DNA of 64,000 bases. Origin: Streptomyces changanensis. GTDB lineage: Bacteria; Actinomycetota; Actinomycetes; Streptomycetales; Streptomycetaceae. Under the pieces are notes generated by a model. It was not told where the DNA came from. It saw nothing but the letters and a program-made list of their open reading frames with translations, and ran no database searches. Location of the stretch: NCBI RefSeq assembly GCF_024600715.1, contig NZ_CP102332.1, positions 6,634,001 to 6,698,000 on the forward strand, written 5' to 3'. The number at the start of each line of letters is the position of its first letter. Position 1 is the stretch's first letter. A program made the position numbers and the translations under genes. This document shows positions 16,640-26,224 of this stretch, in pieces.

Positions 16640-19600
16640 ATGAACCCGATCATCACGCCGCACAGACGGCGTTCGCGACCGGCACTGCTCGCGGCCACGG
16701 CTCTCACCGTGGCCATGAGCGTGTTGGGCACGGCGGCCGCGGAAGCGGCACCCGCACGGACCGGCTCCGACCAGCCGGCGCCGAGCGCCCGCGCCCAGGT
16801 CGTCGAAGCGTGGCAGGAGGGGGGCCCGGCGACCCGACTCGCCGCGGAGCAGGCGCTCGTCGGCACGGACGCCGAGGTCCGGGAGTTCCTGGACACCGCG
16901 ATGCGCGTCGCGGCCGAGGAGGACGACCGCCTGACGGCCCTGCGGATGCTCAACACCGCGGGCCCCGGCGTGCGCGGTGCCGCGCAGCAGGCGCTGAGCG
17001 GGACGCCCGCCGCCCTGCGTGCGTTCCTGGAGTCGGGCATACCCGACCCGTTCCAGCACGACCAGCGCGCCGACGTCCTGCGCGTCATGAACACCGGTGA
17101 CCGCGCCGTGCGCGCCGCCGGACAGGCGGCCCTCGACGTCGGCACGCCCGAGGCGCTCGGCGCCTTCCTCAACACCGGGCAGCACAAGGCCCGCGAGGAG
17201 GACGAGCGCTTCCGCACCATCCAGATCATGAACACGGGCGGCCCCCTCGTCCGGCAGGCCGCCGGCGAGGCCCTGTCGGGCAGCGCCGCCGACGTCCGGG
17301 AGTTCCTGGACAACGGGCAGCACGCCGCCCGCGCCCGCGACCAGGAGACCATGACGGTCACCCAGCTCGCCGAGGTCGCCGCCGAGGCGAGCAAGCGCGC
17401 CAAGCGGGAGACCGACCTGGCGAAGGACGCGTCCGCCAAGGCCCAGGCCGCCGCGGAGGAGGCACGCAAGGCCGCCGTGCGCGCGGCGGAGGAGACCGCC
17501 GCCGCCAAGGACGACGCCAAGAAGGCCAGCCGGGCCGCCGGGCGGGCCGCCGAGGCCGCGCAGGGCGCCGCGCAGGCCGCCCGTACCGCCATCGGCGCGG
17601 CCAACCAGGCCACCTCGGCCGCCCGCATCGCGGCGAACGCGGCCACGGCCGCCGCCTCCGCCGCAGCCGCCGCCGGCCAGGCCGCCTCCCGCGCCTACCA
17701 CTCGGCGAGCGCCGCCGTGAAGGACGCCGGGCAGGCCGCCGCCGCCCGCCAGGCCGCGCAGGACGCCCGTATGGCAGCCGCCGGCGCGCGCACCGCGGCG
17801 GGCGCCGTCCTGAAGGCGATCGAGGCGATCGGGCAGGCGGTCGGCTCCGCCCGCGCCGCTGCCAGTGCCGGCGCCAACGCCGCTGCCGCCGCCGCTGCCG
17901 CCGCCGAGGCCGGAACGCACTCGGCGACGGCGGGCGCCGAGGCCCGCCGGGCCGCCGCCGCCGCGGCCGAGGCCCGCCGCGCCGCCTCCATCGCGAACAG
18001 CGCCGCCAACCGCGCCGAGTCGCTGGCCGCCCGGGCGGCCGTCGCGGCGCAGGAGGCCCGCGCCGCCGCCGACAGCGCGGCCAAGCACGCCGACGCCGCC
18101 GCCGCGGCGGCGGAGGACGCCGCCGCGCACGCGGGCCAGGCCGCCGACTGGGCCAACAAGGCCACCGCCCACGCCAACGCGTCCCTCGCCGCCGCAAAGG
18201 AGGCGAGGACCGCCGCCGACCAGGCCCGCAGGACCGAGGAGCTCGCCCGCGAGACCGAGGCCGCGGAACTGGCGGCCGACAAGGACCAGGCCGTACAGGC
18301 CGCGGAGGACCTGAAGAAGAAGTACGAGGCGCAGCAGGCGGAGGTCGCCTGGGACGAGGCCGAGGCCGCCCGACGCGACGCGGAGACCAAGCAGCTCCTC
18401 GCCGACGCCGCCGCGCCCTCGACCGAGCCCGCCGTCGCGCTGGCCAAGGCCCGCAAGGCGGCGCTGAACCTCGCCAAGGACAGCGGTCCGTGGACCGGGA
18501 AGGCCGCGGAGGAGGCGCTCGCCGGCAGCGACGCCGCCGTCATGACGTGGGTGCGGACGGGCCGTCAGGTCGCCGAGGAGCAGGACGACCGCGCGCGGGT
18601 GACCCATCTGCTGCTGACCGGTGGCGCATCCATGAAGGCGGCCGCCGAGGCGGCACTCGCCGGGGACCACGCGCGGGTCAAGGAGTTCCTGCAGACCGGT
18701 CAGCACACCGTCATGGCCGACGACTACCGCGTGCGGACGCTGGAGATCATGCAGACCGGCGGGCCCGCCGTACGGCGCGAGGGCAGCGCCGCGATCGACG
18801 CGGGAACCACCGAGGCGCTGCGGGACTTCATCAAGACCGGCCAGCACAAGGCGCGTGAGGAGGACGACCGCGCGGAGACGCTGCGGATCATGAACGGCGG
18901 TGGCGCCCACACCAAGGCCGCCGCGGAGATCGCGCTCGCCGGCCCGCCGCCGCTGCTGCGCAAGTTCGTCCAGTTCGCGCAGCACAAGGCGGCGAAGAAG
19001 GACTACGACACGGCCGTCCACGTGGCATCCGTCCGGCGTCTGGTCGCCAACGCGGCGCTGTCCGCCGCCAAGGCCGAGCAGCAGGCCGCGGAGGGCGCCA
19101 AGGCCGCGGCGGACGCACGCGGTGCCGCCGAGGCGGCGCAGGGCTACGCCCGGCAGGCCAAGGACGCCTCGGACGCGGCCCAGGTGTACGCCGCCGACGC
19201 CGCCCGGTCCGCCGAGCAGGCCGACGCGTCAGCCAAGCAGGCGGCCGAGTCCGCCCGTCAGGCCAGGGCCGCCGCCGACCGGGCGAACGACGCGGCGGCC
19301 GCCGCCGGCCGGTCCGCGAGCGAGGCGGCCGCCTCCGCCGTGCGGGCGGCGGCCTCCGCCGACTACGCCTACCAGCAGGCCGACCGTGCCGCTGCCGCCG
19401 CCATCGCCGCCGGCAAGGACGCCGCCGAGGCCGCGGCGGCGGCGTACGAGGCGGTCCTGATCGCCGTGGTGAAGCTCGTCGAGGAGGCGACGAAGGACGA
19501 CGGCACGGAGATCGGCACCGGTGAGCAGGACTATCCCGGTGACGGTGACGACCTGAGCGGTGAGGGCGGACTGTCCGCCGCGGACAAGGCGACGCTGGTG

Positions 19601-20197
19601 CTCGACATCACCGGCATCTTCGACCCGTCGCCCGTCAGCGACGGCGCCTCGGGCCTGCTCAGCCTCTTCCGCGGTGACTTCGCCGGCGCGGGCCTGTCGG
19701 CCGCCGCGCTGATCCCGTACGCGGGTGACGCCCTCGCCAAGCCGGCGAAGTTCGCGAAGTACCTGGAGAAGTTCGAGAACCTCGCCAAGCACGCCACCGA
19801 CCTCGACTGGGTCGGCAAGGCGGCGCACAGCATGAAGCACCTGTCGCCGAACCAGTGGCACGACGCGCTCACCAAGATGAACAAGCTGTCCGGTGACGCC
19901 GCGAAGATGTACCAGAACAAGCGGTACGTGCAGGCCGCGGACAAGTTCGGTCTGCCCACGAACGGGCCCGTGCCCTTCGTCCCGCGCAAGGACTGGGACG
20001 TGAAGCGCCCGCAGATCAGGGGCGGCGGCTTCGAGGACAAGTACGGCAACATCTGGACCCGGGCCAAGGACGGCAAGGACGAGTGGGACGTCCAGATCCC
20101 GAAGGGCAAGGGATTCGAGACGTTCGCCGGGAGCAAGAACCAGGGCAAGGACTACTCCCACGCCAACATCTCCAGGGACGGCAAGGTGACCCACTGA
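16640..20197 (+). CDS. Secreted ALF-repeat polymorphic toxin
   Basis: An 1185-residue protein with a Sec signal (ALLAATALTVAMSVLG, cleavage near residue 36). Residues 50-235 and 595-790 are tandem ALF repeats (AAEEDDRLTALRMLNTAGPG, FLNTGQHKAREEDER and similar). Between and after them lie long Ala-rich coiled-coil stalks (240-590, 790-950). Residues 975-1045 resemble a pretoxin segment (VLDITGIFDPSPVSDG, AALIPYAGDALAKPAKFAKY). The last 85 residues (WDVKRPQIRGGGFEDKYGNI, EWDVQIPKGKG, YSHANISRDGKVTH) resemble a small polymorphic-toxin domain, most like toxin type 17. The toxin assignment is by resemblance and its target is unknown. The downstream gene starts inside the stop codon, which fits a toxin-immunity pair. 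Confidence 0.78.
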   Translation: MNPIITPHRRRSRPALLAATALTVAMSVLGTAAAEAAPARTGSDQPAPSARAQVVEAWQEGGPATRLAAEQALVGTDAEVREFLDTAMRVAAEEDDRLTALRMLNTAGPGVRGAAQQALSGTPAALRAFLESGIPDPFQHDQRADVLRVMNTGDRAVRAAGQAALDVGTPEALGAFLNTGQHKAREEDERFRTIQIMNTGGPLVRQAAGEALSGSAADVREFLDNGQHAARARDQETMTVTQLAEVAAEASKRAKRETDLAKDASAKAQAAAEEARKAAVRAAEETAAAKDDAKKASRAAGRAAEAAQGAAQAARTAIGAANQATSAARIAANAATAAASAAAAAGQAASRAYHSASAAVKDAGQAAAARQAAQDARMAAAGARTAAGAVLKAIEAIGQAVGSARAAASAGANAAAAAAAAAEAGTHSATAGAEARRAAAAAAEARRAASIANSAANRAESLAARAAVAAQEARAAADSAAKHADAAAAAAEDAAAHAGQAADWANKATAHANASLAAAKEARTAADQARRTEELARETEAAELAADKDQAVQAAEDLKKKYEAQQAEVAWDEAEAARRDAETKQLLADAAAPSTEPAVALAKARKAALNLAKDSGPWTGKAAEEALAGSDAAVMTWVRTGRQVAEEQDDRARVTHLLLTGGASMKAAAEAALAGDHARVKEFLQTGQHTVMADDYRVRTLEIMQTGGPAVRREGSAAIDAGTTEALRDFIKTGQHKAREEDDRAETLRIMNGGGAHTKAAAEIALAGPPPLLRKFVQFAQHKAAKKDYDTAVHVASVRRLVANAALSAAKAEQQAAEGAKAAADARGAAEAAQGYARQAKDASDAAQVYAADAARSAEQADASAKQAAESARQARAAADRANDAAAAAGRSASEAAASAVRAAASADYAYQQADRAAAAAIAAGKDAAEAAAAAYEAVLIAVVKLVEEATKDDGTEIGTGEQDYPGDGDDLSGEGGLSAADKATLVLDITGIFDPSPVSDGASGLLSLFRGDFAGAGLSAAALIPYAGDALAKPAKFAKYLEKFENLAKHATDLDWVGKAAHSMKHLSPNQWHDALTKMNKLSGDAAKMYQNKRYVQAADKFGLPTNGPVPFVPRKDWDVKRPQIRGGGFEDKYGNIWTRAKDGKDEWDVQIPKGKGFETFAGSKNQGKDYSHANISRDGKVTH

Positions 20198-20649
20198 TGT
20201 TGTTCAAGCCGACCGACGTCGTGGCCCGGGTGTTCCTCAACACCCGGGACGCGGCCACGGCCGACGCGTCCCTGCGCGAGTGCCTGGGGCTGGTCGCCGA
20301 ACTGACGCCCGTGAGCGTCACGTTCGAGCAGGCCGATCCGGCGGGGCTGCGCCGCGGGTTCCTGGTGGAGCTCATGGTGGTGCTGCCGCCGGCCGCGGCG
20401 GAGCGCCCCGAGGAGGTGCTGCTCACCACGGTCCGCCCGCTGATCGGGCGGCTGGGCCTGGACGAGGCGTTGTTCGAGCTCGACGACCCGGCCGGCAGGA
20501 CCGGCGGCGTGCTCCTCCCCGAGCACGTCCGGGACGAGCGGCGCACGGCCTGCGGCGCGTACTGGCTGCTCGCGGGCATCGGCGTCGACCCGCTGACCGG
20601 CCAGGACACCGACGAGGCCGACTATGAGGGCGACGGCGACGACCTCTGA
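20197..20649 (+). CDS. Candidate immunity protein for the upstream toxin
   Basis: A 150-residue protein (MLFKPTDVVARVFLNTRD) whose ATG overlaps the toxin stop by one base (TGATG), so the two are translationally coupled. There is no signal peptide, so it stays in the cytosol as expected for immunity. It is acidic, ending in DTDEADYEGDGDDL, which could mimic nucleic acid or clamp a basic nuclease. I do not recognise the family, and immunity is inferred from position, coupling, size and charge. The DYxGDGDDL tail also occurs inside the toxin just before its pretoxin region (about residues 968-976). Confidence 0.65.
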   Translation: MLFKPTDVVARVFLNTRDAATADASLRECLGLVAELTPVSVTFEQADPAGLRRGFLVELMVVLPPAAAERPEEVLLTTVRPLIGRLGLDEALFELDDPAGRTGGVLLPEHVRDERRTACGAYWLLAGIGVDPLTGQDTDEADYEGDGDDL

Positions 20650-20812
20650 CGTACGTCCGTACCGCTCCGGGCTCCGGCGGGCCTCCTCCACGTCCGCGGG
20701 CATCCCGCCCCTCAGCGGGGCGGTAAGCTTACTCGGGCGCTCGCCCGGAACCGGCCGCGACCGTCTGCCATCCTGCCTGCCATGCCCGCGCGCGATCGGA
20801 GACCGCCGGCAC

Positions 20813-21185
20813 CGCGCCTGGCCACTGACCACCACCGACATCCACGAGTGCCCCGGCACCGGCCTGGCCCGCGTCACGGACCTGCGGTACCTCACCGGGC
20901 ACGACAGCGGGACCACCGTCCCGGGAGCAGCGTGGGTGGCTCCGTACCCCCGCGATCACGGCCGTGGCATCCACCCGGATCCGGTCGGCTTCCGGATGGA
21001 CGTGCACTCGGTCGATGCCGCTGAACGTGCTGCCACCCGCGCGGTGCTGCGGGCGCAGGTCCTTCCCGCGACTCCGCGAAGGGATCACGCACGCGATCGC
21101 CGCCGACGAGACCTGGCGCCTGGCACCGCACCGGCACTACCGGGGGCTCACCGACGGCCGGCCCACCCACCGCGACGAGGACTGA
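20813..21185 (+). pseudogene. Unknown gene with a frameshift
   Basis: Two adjoining plus-strand frames read like one protein. The first gives LTTTDIHECPGTGLARVTDL, PGAAWVAPYPRDHGRG and MDVHSVDAAERAATRAVL. After about 21060 the sense moves to another frame, RLREGITHAIAADETWRL, ending THRDED-stop at 21185. Third-position GC is high in both parts. One surplus base in GTCCTTCCC would explain the break. I do not recognise the family, and no clear start codon with a ribosome binding site is seen. Confidence 0.45.
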
Positions 21186-21303
21186 ACGGGGCCCGGACGG
21201 GCGACACGCGCCCCGGCGAGGCGACGCGCAGGCGCGCCCCGAGCCCGGCAGGCCGCAGCCCCCGGTCCGCCAGGTGCTCCGGTCCGAAAGCCCGCCCGGG
21301 ACC

Positions 21304-21756
21304 TCAGACGCCGGTGTACCGGGCGGCGTACTCCTCGCTGGGTGGGACGACGGTGATGACGTCGATCAGCACACCGTCGGGGGCGGCGACGATGAAGTGG
21401 CGCTGGCCGAACTCCTCCGTACGCAGGGGCAGTACCTCGGTCAGGCCGGCCTCCGCCACGAGCCGCTGGTGCTCGCGGTCCACGTCGCCGACCTCGAAGT
21501 TCAGCAGCAGGCCGCCCCGCAGCGCGACCCGGTGGCCCTCGGGGACGGTCGGGTGGGCGTGGTCCAGGAGGGCCAGCTCGTAGTGCGGGGCGTCGGGGCG
21601 GCGCAGGCTGACGTACCAGTCCGCCGCGAACGTCACCTCGAACCCGAAGTGGCGGGTGTAGAAGTCGCGGGAGGCCGCCACGTCCCGGGTGGCGAGCACC
21701 GGGTAGAAGCCGCCGAGCGTGGTCGTCGTGGGCACGGTCTCGGGCTCGTTCGTCAT
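21304..21756 (-). CDS. VOC-family (glyoxalase/bleomycin-resistance fold) protein
   Basis: A 150-residue protein. The two beta-alpha-beta-beta-beta units of the vicinal-oxygen-chelate fold are visible: [20 protein letters not shown] at the front and [19 protein letters not shown] at the end, with [19 protein letters not shown] between. Members act as small dioxygenases, isomerases, thiol transferases or drug-binding proteins, and the substrate here cannot be told. It is divergent from a TetR gene, with two matching palindromes in the 96-base gap, so it is the probable target of that repressor. Confidence 0.87.
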   Translation of the reverse strand: MTNEPETVPTTTTLGGFYPVLATRDVAASRDFYTRHFGFEVTFAADWYVSLRRPDAPHYELALLDHAHPTVPEGHRVALRGGLLLNFEVGDVDREHQRLVAEAGLTEVLPLRTEEFGQRHFIVAAPDGVLIDVITVVPPSEEYAARYTGV

Positions 21757-21777
21757 CGCAGAGGTCCTCCGGCTCCT

Positions 21778-21831
21778 TTCACATACCCGGGGTATGTGAA
21801 TTGTGACGTTAGCATACCCCGGGTACGTGAA
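21778..21831. promoter_or_regulatory. Two TetR-type operators between VOC and TetR genes
   Basis: The first site, 21778-21800, is a perfect 23-bp palindrome (arms TTCACATACCC and GGGTATGTGAA around one G). The second, 21809-21831, is an imperfect copy (right arm GGGTACGTGAA, left arm TTAGCATACCC). The centres are 31 bp apart, about three turns, so two dimers can bind one face. They cover the whole promoter region of both genes. Confidence 0.8.
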
Positions 21832-21852
21832 AGGGAAGGGACGGTACGCGCC

Positions 21853-22434
21853 ATGGCGGTCAACCGGGCGGAGCAGCGGGCGGCCACACGGCAGGCGCTG
21901 CTGGCCGAAGGGCGGCGGCGGTTCGCCGCCGACGGGTACCACCACGTGGTGCTGGCCGAGGTGGCGCGGGCCGCAGGGGTGACCAAAGGAGCCGCCTACC
22001 ACCACTTCGACAGCAAGGCGGGCCTCTTCCGGGCCGTCGTCGCCGAGGTCCAGCGGGACCTGGGCGAGCGGGTCGCGACCGCAGCCGAGCGGCACGAGGA
22101 CCTCTGGGAGCAGCTCAGGGCCGGCTGCCGGGCCTTCCTGGCCGCGGGGTCCGACCCTGCGGTGCGGCGGATCCTGCTGGTCGACGCGCCGACCGTGCTG
22201 GGCTGGGACGAGTGGCGGGCCCTGGACGAGGAGTCCTCCGCCCGGCACCTCGCGGAGGCGCTGACGGCGCTCACCGCAGCCGGCGTCATCGCCGACCAGC
22301 CGGTGGAGCCCCTGACCCGGCTGCTCTCGGGGGCGATGAACGAGGCCGCGCTCTGGATCGCGCGGGGCGGGGACCCGCAGGCCGCGGAGCAGGCGCTCGA
22401 CCGGCTCCTGGCGGGGCTGCGCACTCCGGCCTGA
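21853..22434 (+). CDS. TetR-family repressor
   Basis: A 193-residue protein. The N-terminal helix-turn-helix is complete ([20 protein letters not shown], then [21 protein letters not shown]). The C-terminal ligand domain matches the TetR_C class with [20 protein letters not shown]. The GAAGGGA before the ATG at 21853 gives an acceptable ribosome binding site. It diverges from the VOC gene, and two palindromes occupy the spacer, so it probably represses itself and the VOC gene until an inducer binds. The inducer is unknown. Confidence 0.92.
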   Translation: MAVNRAEQRAATRQALLAEGRRRFAADGYHHVVLAEVARAAGVTKGAAYHHFDSKAGLFRAVVAEVQRDLGERVATAAERHEDLWEQLRAGCRAFLAAGSDPAVRRILLVDAPTVLGWDEWRALDEESSARHLAEALTALTAAGVIADQPVEPLTRLLSGAMNEAALWIARGGDPQAAEQALDRLLAGLRTPA

Positions 22435-22486
22435 CCCCTTCGGGCTCCGACGCCCCGACGCTCGGCCGACCGGCTCCGGCCCAGGA

Positions 22487-22830
22487 TCACCTCGCGGTCG
22501 GGGTGTTCCGTCCCACCGGTGTCGAGACACCAGGCGTCGCCCCAGTCGAGGGCGATGCGATTGCGGCGCCGCACGACCGGACCCCGGAGGAGCTCTGCTG
22601 TCAGGCCGGGGTCGTTGTCGTGCAGCCGGCCCAGCAGCTCGGGCCGTACGGAGCGCACGTGCGTCCGCTCCAGGACGGTGAGCTTCACCCTTTCCCCGCA
22701 AGCGGTACAGAGCGCGAGGAGCCAGACGTCGATGAGCTTGTGGTGGGCGTCGACGCGGGACTTGCCGCTCGGACGAAGGCAACGCCGGGTCGCGACGACG
22801 GTGACGGTGACCGGTGCCGCCGAAGACGGA
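22487..22830 (-). pseudogene. DUF1062 gene fragment
   Basis: The minus strand reads [53 protein letters not shown] and [16 protein letters not shown], the central part of DUF1062 proteins. The N-terminal segment with the CxxC pair is lost (only VATRRCL remains). After [11 protein letters not shown] similarity stops and the frame runs without a stop through the opposite strand of the TetR gene. Both ends are missing, so this is a relic. Confidence 0.65.
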
Positions 22831-22923
22831 GGTCCGCCGGAGGCGTTCAGCCGCCGGAAGCGGACGGCGCGGTCGCGGGTGCGCCGGCCCGGCCGCTGTG
22901 CACCAGGCGCCGCTCGCAGGTCC

Positions 22924-23841
22924 CTACGACCGCGTGATGCGGTCGCGCAGCCAGGAGTCGACGTCGCCGAGCGCCGTCCTGGCCAGCGCCGTGGGGTGGC
23001 CGGTGAAGCCGTGGGGTGACTCCGGGTAGATCCGGAGCTCGACGTCATTGCCGGCCGCCGACAACCGGCCTGCCAGCGCCAGATTGTCTTCCAGCAGTAC
23101 GTCCGTGCTCCCGACGATCAGCAGCACCGGGGGGAGCCCGCCGAGGTCGCCGTAGAGGGGAGAGACATCGGGGACGGTGCGGTCTTCCACATGGCCGGCG
23201 TAGGCCTGGAGGAAGTACTCGTCCGCGATGCGGCGACCGGCCGGGGTGCGTGCGCTCAGGTCATAGGTGCCGAATTGGAGCGCGGCGCCGGTGAATCGGT
23301 CCACGGCGCCCCTGTCTCTGAGCCGGAGCAGGGTCGCCAGGGCGAGTGTGGCCCCCGCGGAGCTCCCGCCGATCGCCAGCCGGGACGTTCCGAAGCGGGC
23401 GTCGGCCTCCCGGACGAGCCAGAGCGCCGCTGCTTCACAGTCGTCGGGCGCCGCCGGCCAGGGGTGCTCGGGCGCCAGCCGGTAGTCGACGCTGACGACG
23501 GCGAGGCGCAGGGCGTCGGCGAGCTCGCGGTTGCGTGCGTCTCCATGCGCGGCCGAGTCCATGAAGAAGCCGCCGCCGTGGATATCCAGGTAGACGCCCC
23601 GCGGCGGACCGTCGACGGGCGTGAAGATCCTGACGGGTACGCGCCCTTCCGCGGCTTCGACCGTCTCTTCCACGGCGGGCGGATCGGCGGCCCGGGGAGC
23701 GGTCCTCCTCGCTCGTGCCTCGATGAGCTCCTCCAGGGTGCCGGGGCCGCGGCCCGCCACCCGCGACGCGTAGAAGCGACGAGCCTCGTCGACCTGCTCC
23801 GCGGGCACGCCGGCGAACAGTGCGTCCAGAGCGAACCGCAC
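22924..23841 (-). CDS. Alpha/beta hydrolase of the hormone-sensitive-lipase family
   Basis: A 305-residue protein. The oxyanion-hole motif HGGG (YLDIHGGGFF), VDYRLAPEHPWPAAPDDCEA and the nucleophile elbow GGSSAGATLAL place it in the HSL/bacterial family IV esterases. The elbow is GGSSAG where GDSAGG is usual. The acid is probably the Asp of VGSTDVLLED and the base the His of SPHGF. It should hydrolyse short-chain carboxylic esters in the cytosol. No signal peptide is present. The stop is at 22924 and the start is the ATG at 23841. It is divergent from the S33 peptidase gene. Confidence 0.88.
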   Translation of the reverse strand: MRFALDALFAGVPAEQVDEARRFYASRVAGRGPGTLEELIEARARRTAPRAADPPAVEETVEAAEGRVPVRIFTPVDGPPRGVYLDIHGGGFFMDSAAHGDARNRELADALRLAVVSVDYRLAPEHPWPAAPDDCEAAALWLVREADARFGTSRLAIGGSSAGATLALATLLRLRDRGAVDRFTGAALQFGTYDLSARTPAGRRIADEYFLQAYAGHVEDRTVPDVSPLYGDLGGLPPVLLIVGSTDVLLEDNLALAGRLSAAGNDVELRIYPESPHGFTGHPTALARTALGDVDSWLRDRITRS

Positions 23842-24128
23842 GCGTCCTCCTCCTCACTCGGATCCCGACTCCACGCTATCGCCGACCCGCGGCGCCGGAT
23901 CCGTCCCCCCGCCCAGGAAGCACCGCACGGTCACCGGGACGTCTTCGGACGATCGAGCGTCTCGGCGTGCCGGCCGTCGCCGAGGACAGCTCAGGCCCCT
24001 ACAACTCCAGGACCACACAGGGCTGTTGTGTCATCCCCAGGGTGGAGGAGAGGTGCAACCCAGCGAGGGATCCGCAGGGGTGGCCGGTTCCTGAAAGATC
24101 CTTCCTTTCCGAACATGTGACCGGAAGG

Positions 24129-25796
24129 ATGGACACCTTGCGCAGACGACGTCTCGCGCCCCTGTTGGCCGTGAGTGTGACGGCGACGCTGGCTCCCGCA
24201 CTCGCCACGTCGACGGCCACCGCCGCTCCGGCCGCCACCCCGTCGACCGTCTCCTCGTCCGCCGCCGCCGAGGGCGCGCTGGACCGGTACGTGAAGCAGA
24301 AGCCGCGCTGGAAGCGGTGCGAAGCCGACTCCCCGGCGGAGTTCGAGTGCGCAACGATCAAGGTCCCGCTGGACTACCGGGCTCCCGGGGGCAAGCGGAT
24401 CGACATGGCCATATCCCGGATCAAGAGCACCGCGCCCGACAAGCGGCGCGGTGTCCTGTTCTCCAACCCCGGCGGCCCGGGGGGTCCGGGGCTCCACATG
24501 CCGCTGGGGATGCAGGATCGCCTTCCCGCGTCCGTACGACAGAAGTACGACCTCATCGGCTTCGACCCGCGCGGCGTGGGTCGGAGCAGCCCGGTCTCCT
24601 GCGGTCTGGAACCGGAGGAGGAGAACTGGCTGCGGCCGTACAAGCGGGAGACGTTCGGCAAGGACGTCGCCTGGGCGCGCGACGTGGCGGACAAGTGCAG
24701 GGAGAAGGCGGGCGGCACGCTCCCGCACATCACCACGCGCAACACCGCGCGGGACATGGATCTGCTCCGGGCGGTCCTCGGTGAGAAGAAGATCTCGTAC
24801 GTGGGTTACTCGTACGGCACGTACCTGGGAGCCGTCTACGCCCAGCTCTTCCCGGGCCGGGCCGACCGGTTCGTGCTGGACAGCGCGGTCGATCCGGCGC
24901 GTGCCTGGCGGGGGATGATCCAGTGGTGGGCGGAGGGCGCCGAGCCCGCGTTCGACCGCTGGACCGCGTGGGCCGCCGAGCGTTCGGAGGAGTACGGCCT
25001 CGGTGACACCCCGAAGAAGGTCGACCGGACCTTCTGGGACCTGGTCGCGCAGGCCGACGAGAAGCCCATCGAGATGGACGGGCAGTCGATCACCGGAGAC
25101 GACGTCCGGAGCGGGATGCGCCAGGCGGTCTTCAGTCCGCAGTACGCCAGCGAGGCCTTCGTGGAACTCAGGAAGGCCGCGGCCGGCCAACCCGCCTCCG
25201 CGGAGAGGCTCGCGGTGCTCGCCGGATCCGCCGGATCCGCCGGAACCGGGGCGGCCGGCACCGCCACGGAGGCCGCCGAGGTGCCGTCCGACAACATGAC
25301 GGCGAGCTTCTGGGCCGTGGTGTGCGGTGACAACTCTGCCGCGTGGTCCCGCGATCCCGAGAGCTACCGGCGGGACGCCATCGAGGACAAGGGCCGCTAC
25401 CCGCTCTACGGCGACTTCGCGTCCAGCATCAAGCCCTGTGCGTTCTGGGACAGGTCCGTGGAACCGGCGACGAAGGTGAGGAACAAGGTCCGCTCCCTGG
25501 TCGTCCAGAACGAGTGGGACTCGCAGACCCCGCTGCCGAGCGCCCAGGCCCTGCACGCCGTCCTGAAGGGCTCGAAGATGGTCACCGTCCTCGGCGGCGA
25601 GGGCCATGGCGTCTACCCGAACGGCAACGCCTGCACGGACGGCACGGTCACCGGCTACCTGCTCACCGGCAGGCTCCCGGCGAAGGACGTGACCTGCCGG
25701 GCGACGGCCGACTCGAACGCGGAGGCGCGCAGGAACCAGGAGCGGGACGTGCTGCCCGGGTCCCCGCTCCCGGAGCGCGCCCCGGACCGCTTCTGA
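24129..25796 (+). CDS. Secreted S33-family alpha/beta hydrolase (tripeptidyl aminopeptidase-like)
   Basis: A 555-residue protein with a Sec signal (LLAVSVTATLAPALATSTAT, cleavage near residue 36). It has the layout of Streptomyces SlpD/SlpE and tripeptidyl aminopeptidases: an N-terminal VPLDYRAPGG strand, FSNPGGPGGPG oxyanion loop, GFDPRGVGRSSPV, nucleophile VGYSYGTYLG (Ser near residue 227), a lid region with Cys, then NEWDSQTPL (Asp) and GGEGHGVY (His). It should release short peptides outside the cell. A GTG four codons upstream is an alternative start, because the ATG is abutted by its GGAAGG. A Gly/Ser/Ala repeat near residue 365 looks like a linker. Confidence 0.85.
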   Translation: MDTLRRRRLAPLLAVSVTATLAPALATSTATAAPAATPSTVSSSAAAEGALDRYVKQKPRWKRCEADSPAEFECATIKVPLDYRAPGGKRIDMAISRIKSTAPDKRRGVLFSNPGGPGGPGLHMPLGMQDRLPASVRQKYDLIGFDPRGVGRSSPVSCGLEPEEENWLRPYKRETFGKDVAWARDVADKCREKAGGTLPHITTRNTARDMDLLRAVLGEKKISYVGYSYGTYLGAVYAQLFPGRADRFVLDSAVDPARAWRGMIQWWAEGAEPAFDRWTAWAAERSEEYGLGDTPKKVDRTFWDLVAQADEKPIEMDGQSITGDDVRSGMRQAVFSPQYASEAFVELRKAAAGQPASAERLAVLAGSAGSAGTGAAGTATEAAEVPSDNMTASFWAVVCGDNSAAWSRDPESYRRDAIEDKGRYPLYGDFASSIKPCAFWDRSVEPATKVRNKVRSLVVQNEWDSQTPLPSAQALHAVLKGSKMVTVLGGEGHGVYPNGNACTDGTVTGYLLTGRLPAKDVTCRATADSNAEARRNQERDVLPGSPLPERAPDRF

Positions 25797-26224
25797 CCCC
25801 GGCCGCACGGCCCACTGCCGCGTGAGGCGGTGAGGGCGGGGCGGGACCTCCCGCGCGGGGTCCCGCCCCCTCGCGCGTCAGCGGCGCCGCCGGTGCCGGG
25901 GGAGTCGGTCGACGGGCCCGGTGGCGGTGCGTCGCCGTCGGCCGACGGCGGGGCGCTCGTCGGGCCCCCTGGCGGGAGCACCGGTCACCATGGCTGCCGG
26001 GCAGGGCAGGCGGCAGGGCGGCACGGCTCAGGAGCGACCGACCCGATGCGGTCGCGGGGCCGGCAGGGCGGAGGGCGGGTGGCCGGATGCGGTGCGTGTT
26101 GACCTGTCCGGGGGAAATGCTGAAAAGACATCCGATTCGGGGTCGTTTTCCACTTTCTACCCTTCCCGACCCGCATAATCTGCCGCTGAATCGTCCAAGC
26201 AGTAATGAACCTGGAGGTAGGGGC
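25797..26224. other. Non-coding region before the small peptide gene
   Basis: No gene recognised. The last 130 bases (26100-26224) are distinctly AT-richer than the surroundings (for example GTTTTCCACTTTCTAC, CGCATAATCTG), which suggests a promoter and leader for the small ORF at 26225. Confidence 0.45.

Noticed and set aside
16640..20197. Adhesin or S-layer protein as the role of the Ala-rich protein
   Set aside because: ALF repeats, a pretoxin-like segment and a coupled downstream gene fit a polymorphic toxin better.
20197..20649. ATPase or effector function for the gene after the toxin
   Set aside because: No Walker or catalytic motif. Size, charge and coupling fit an immunity protein.
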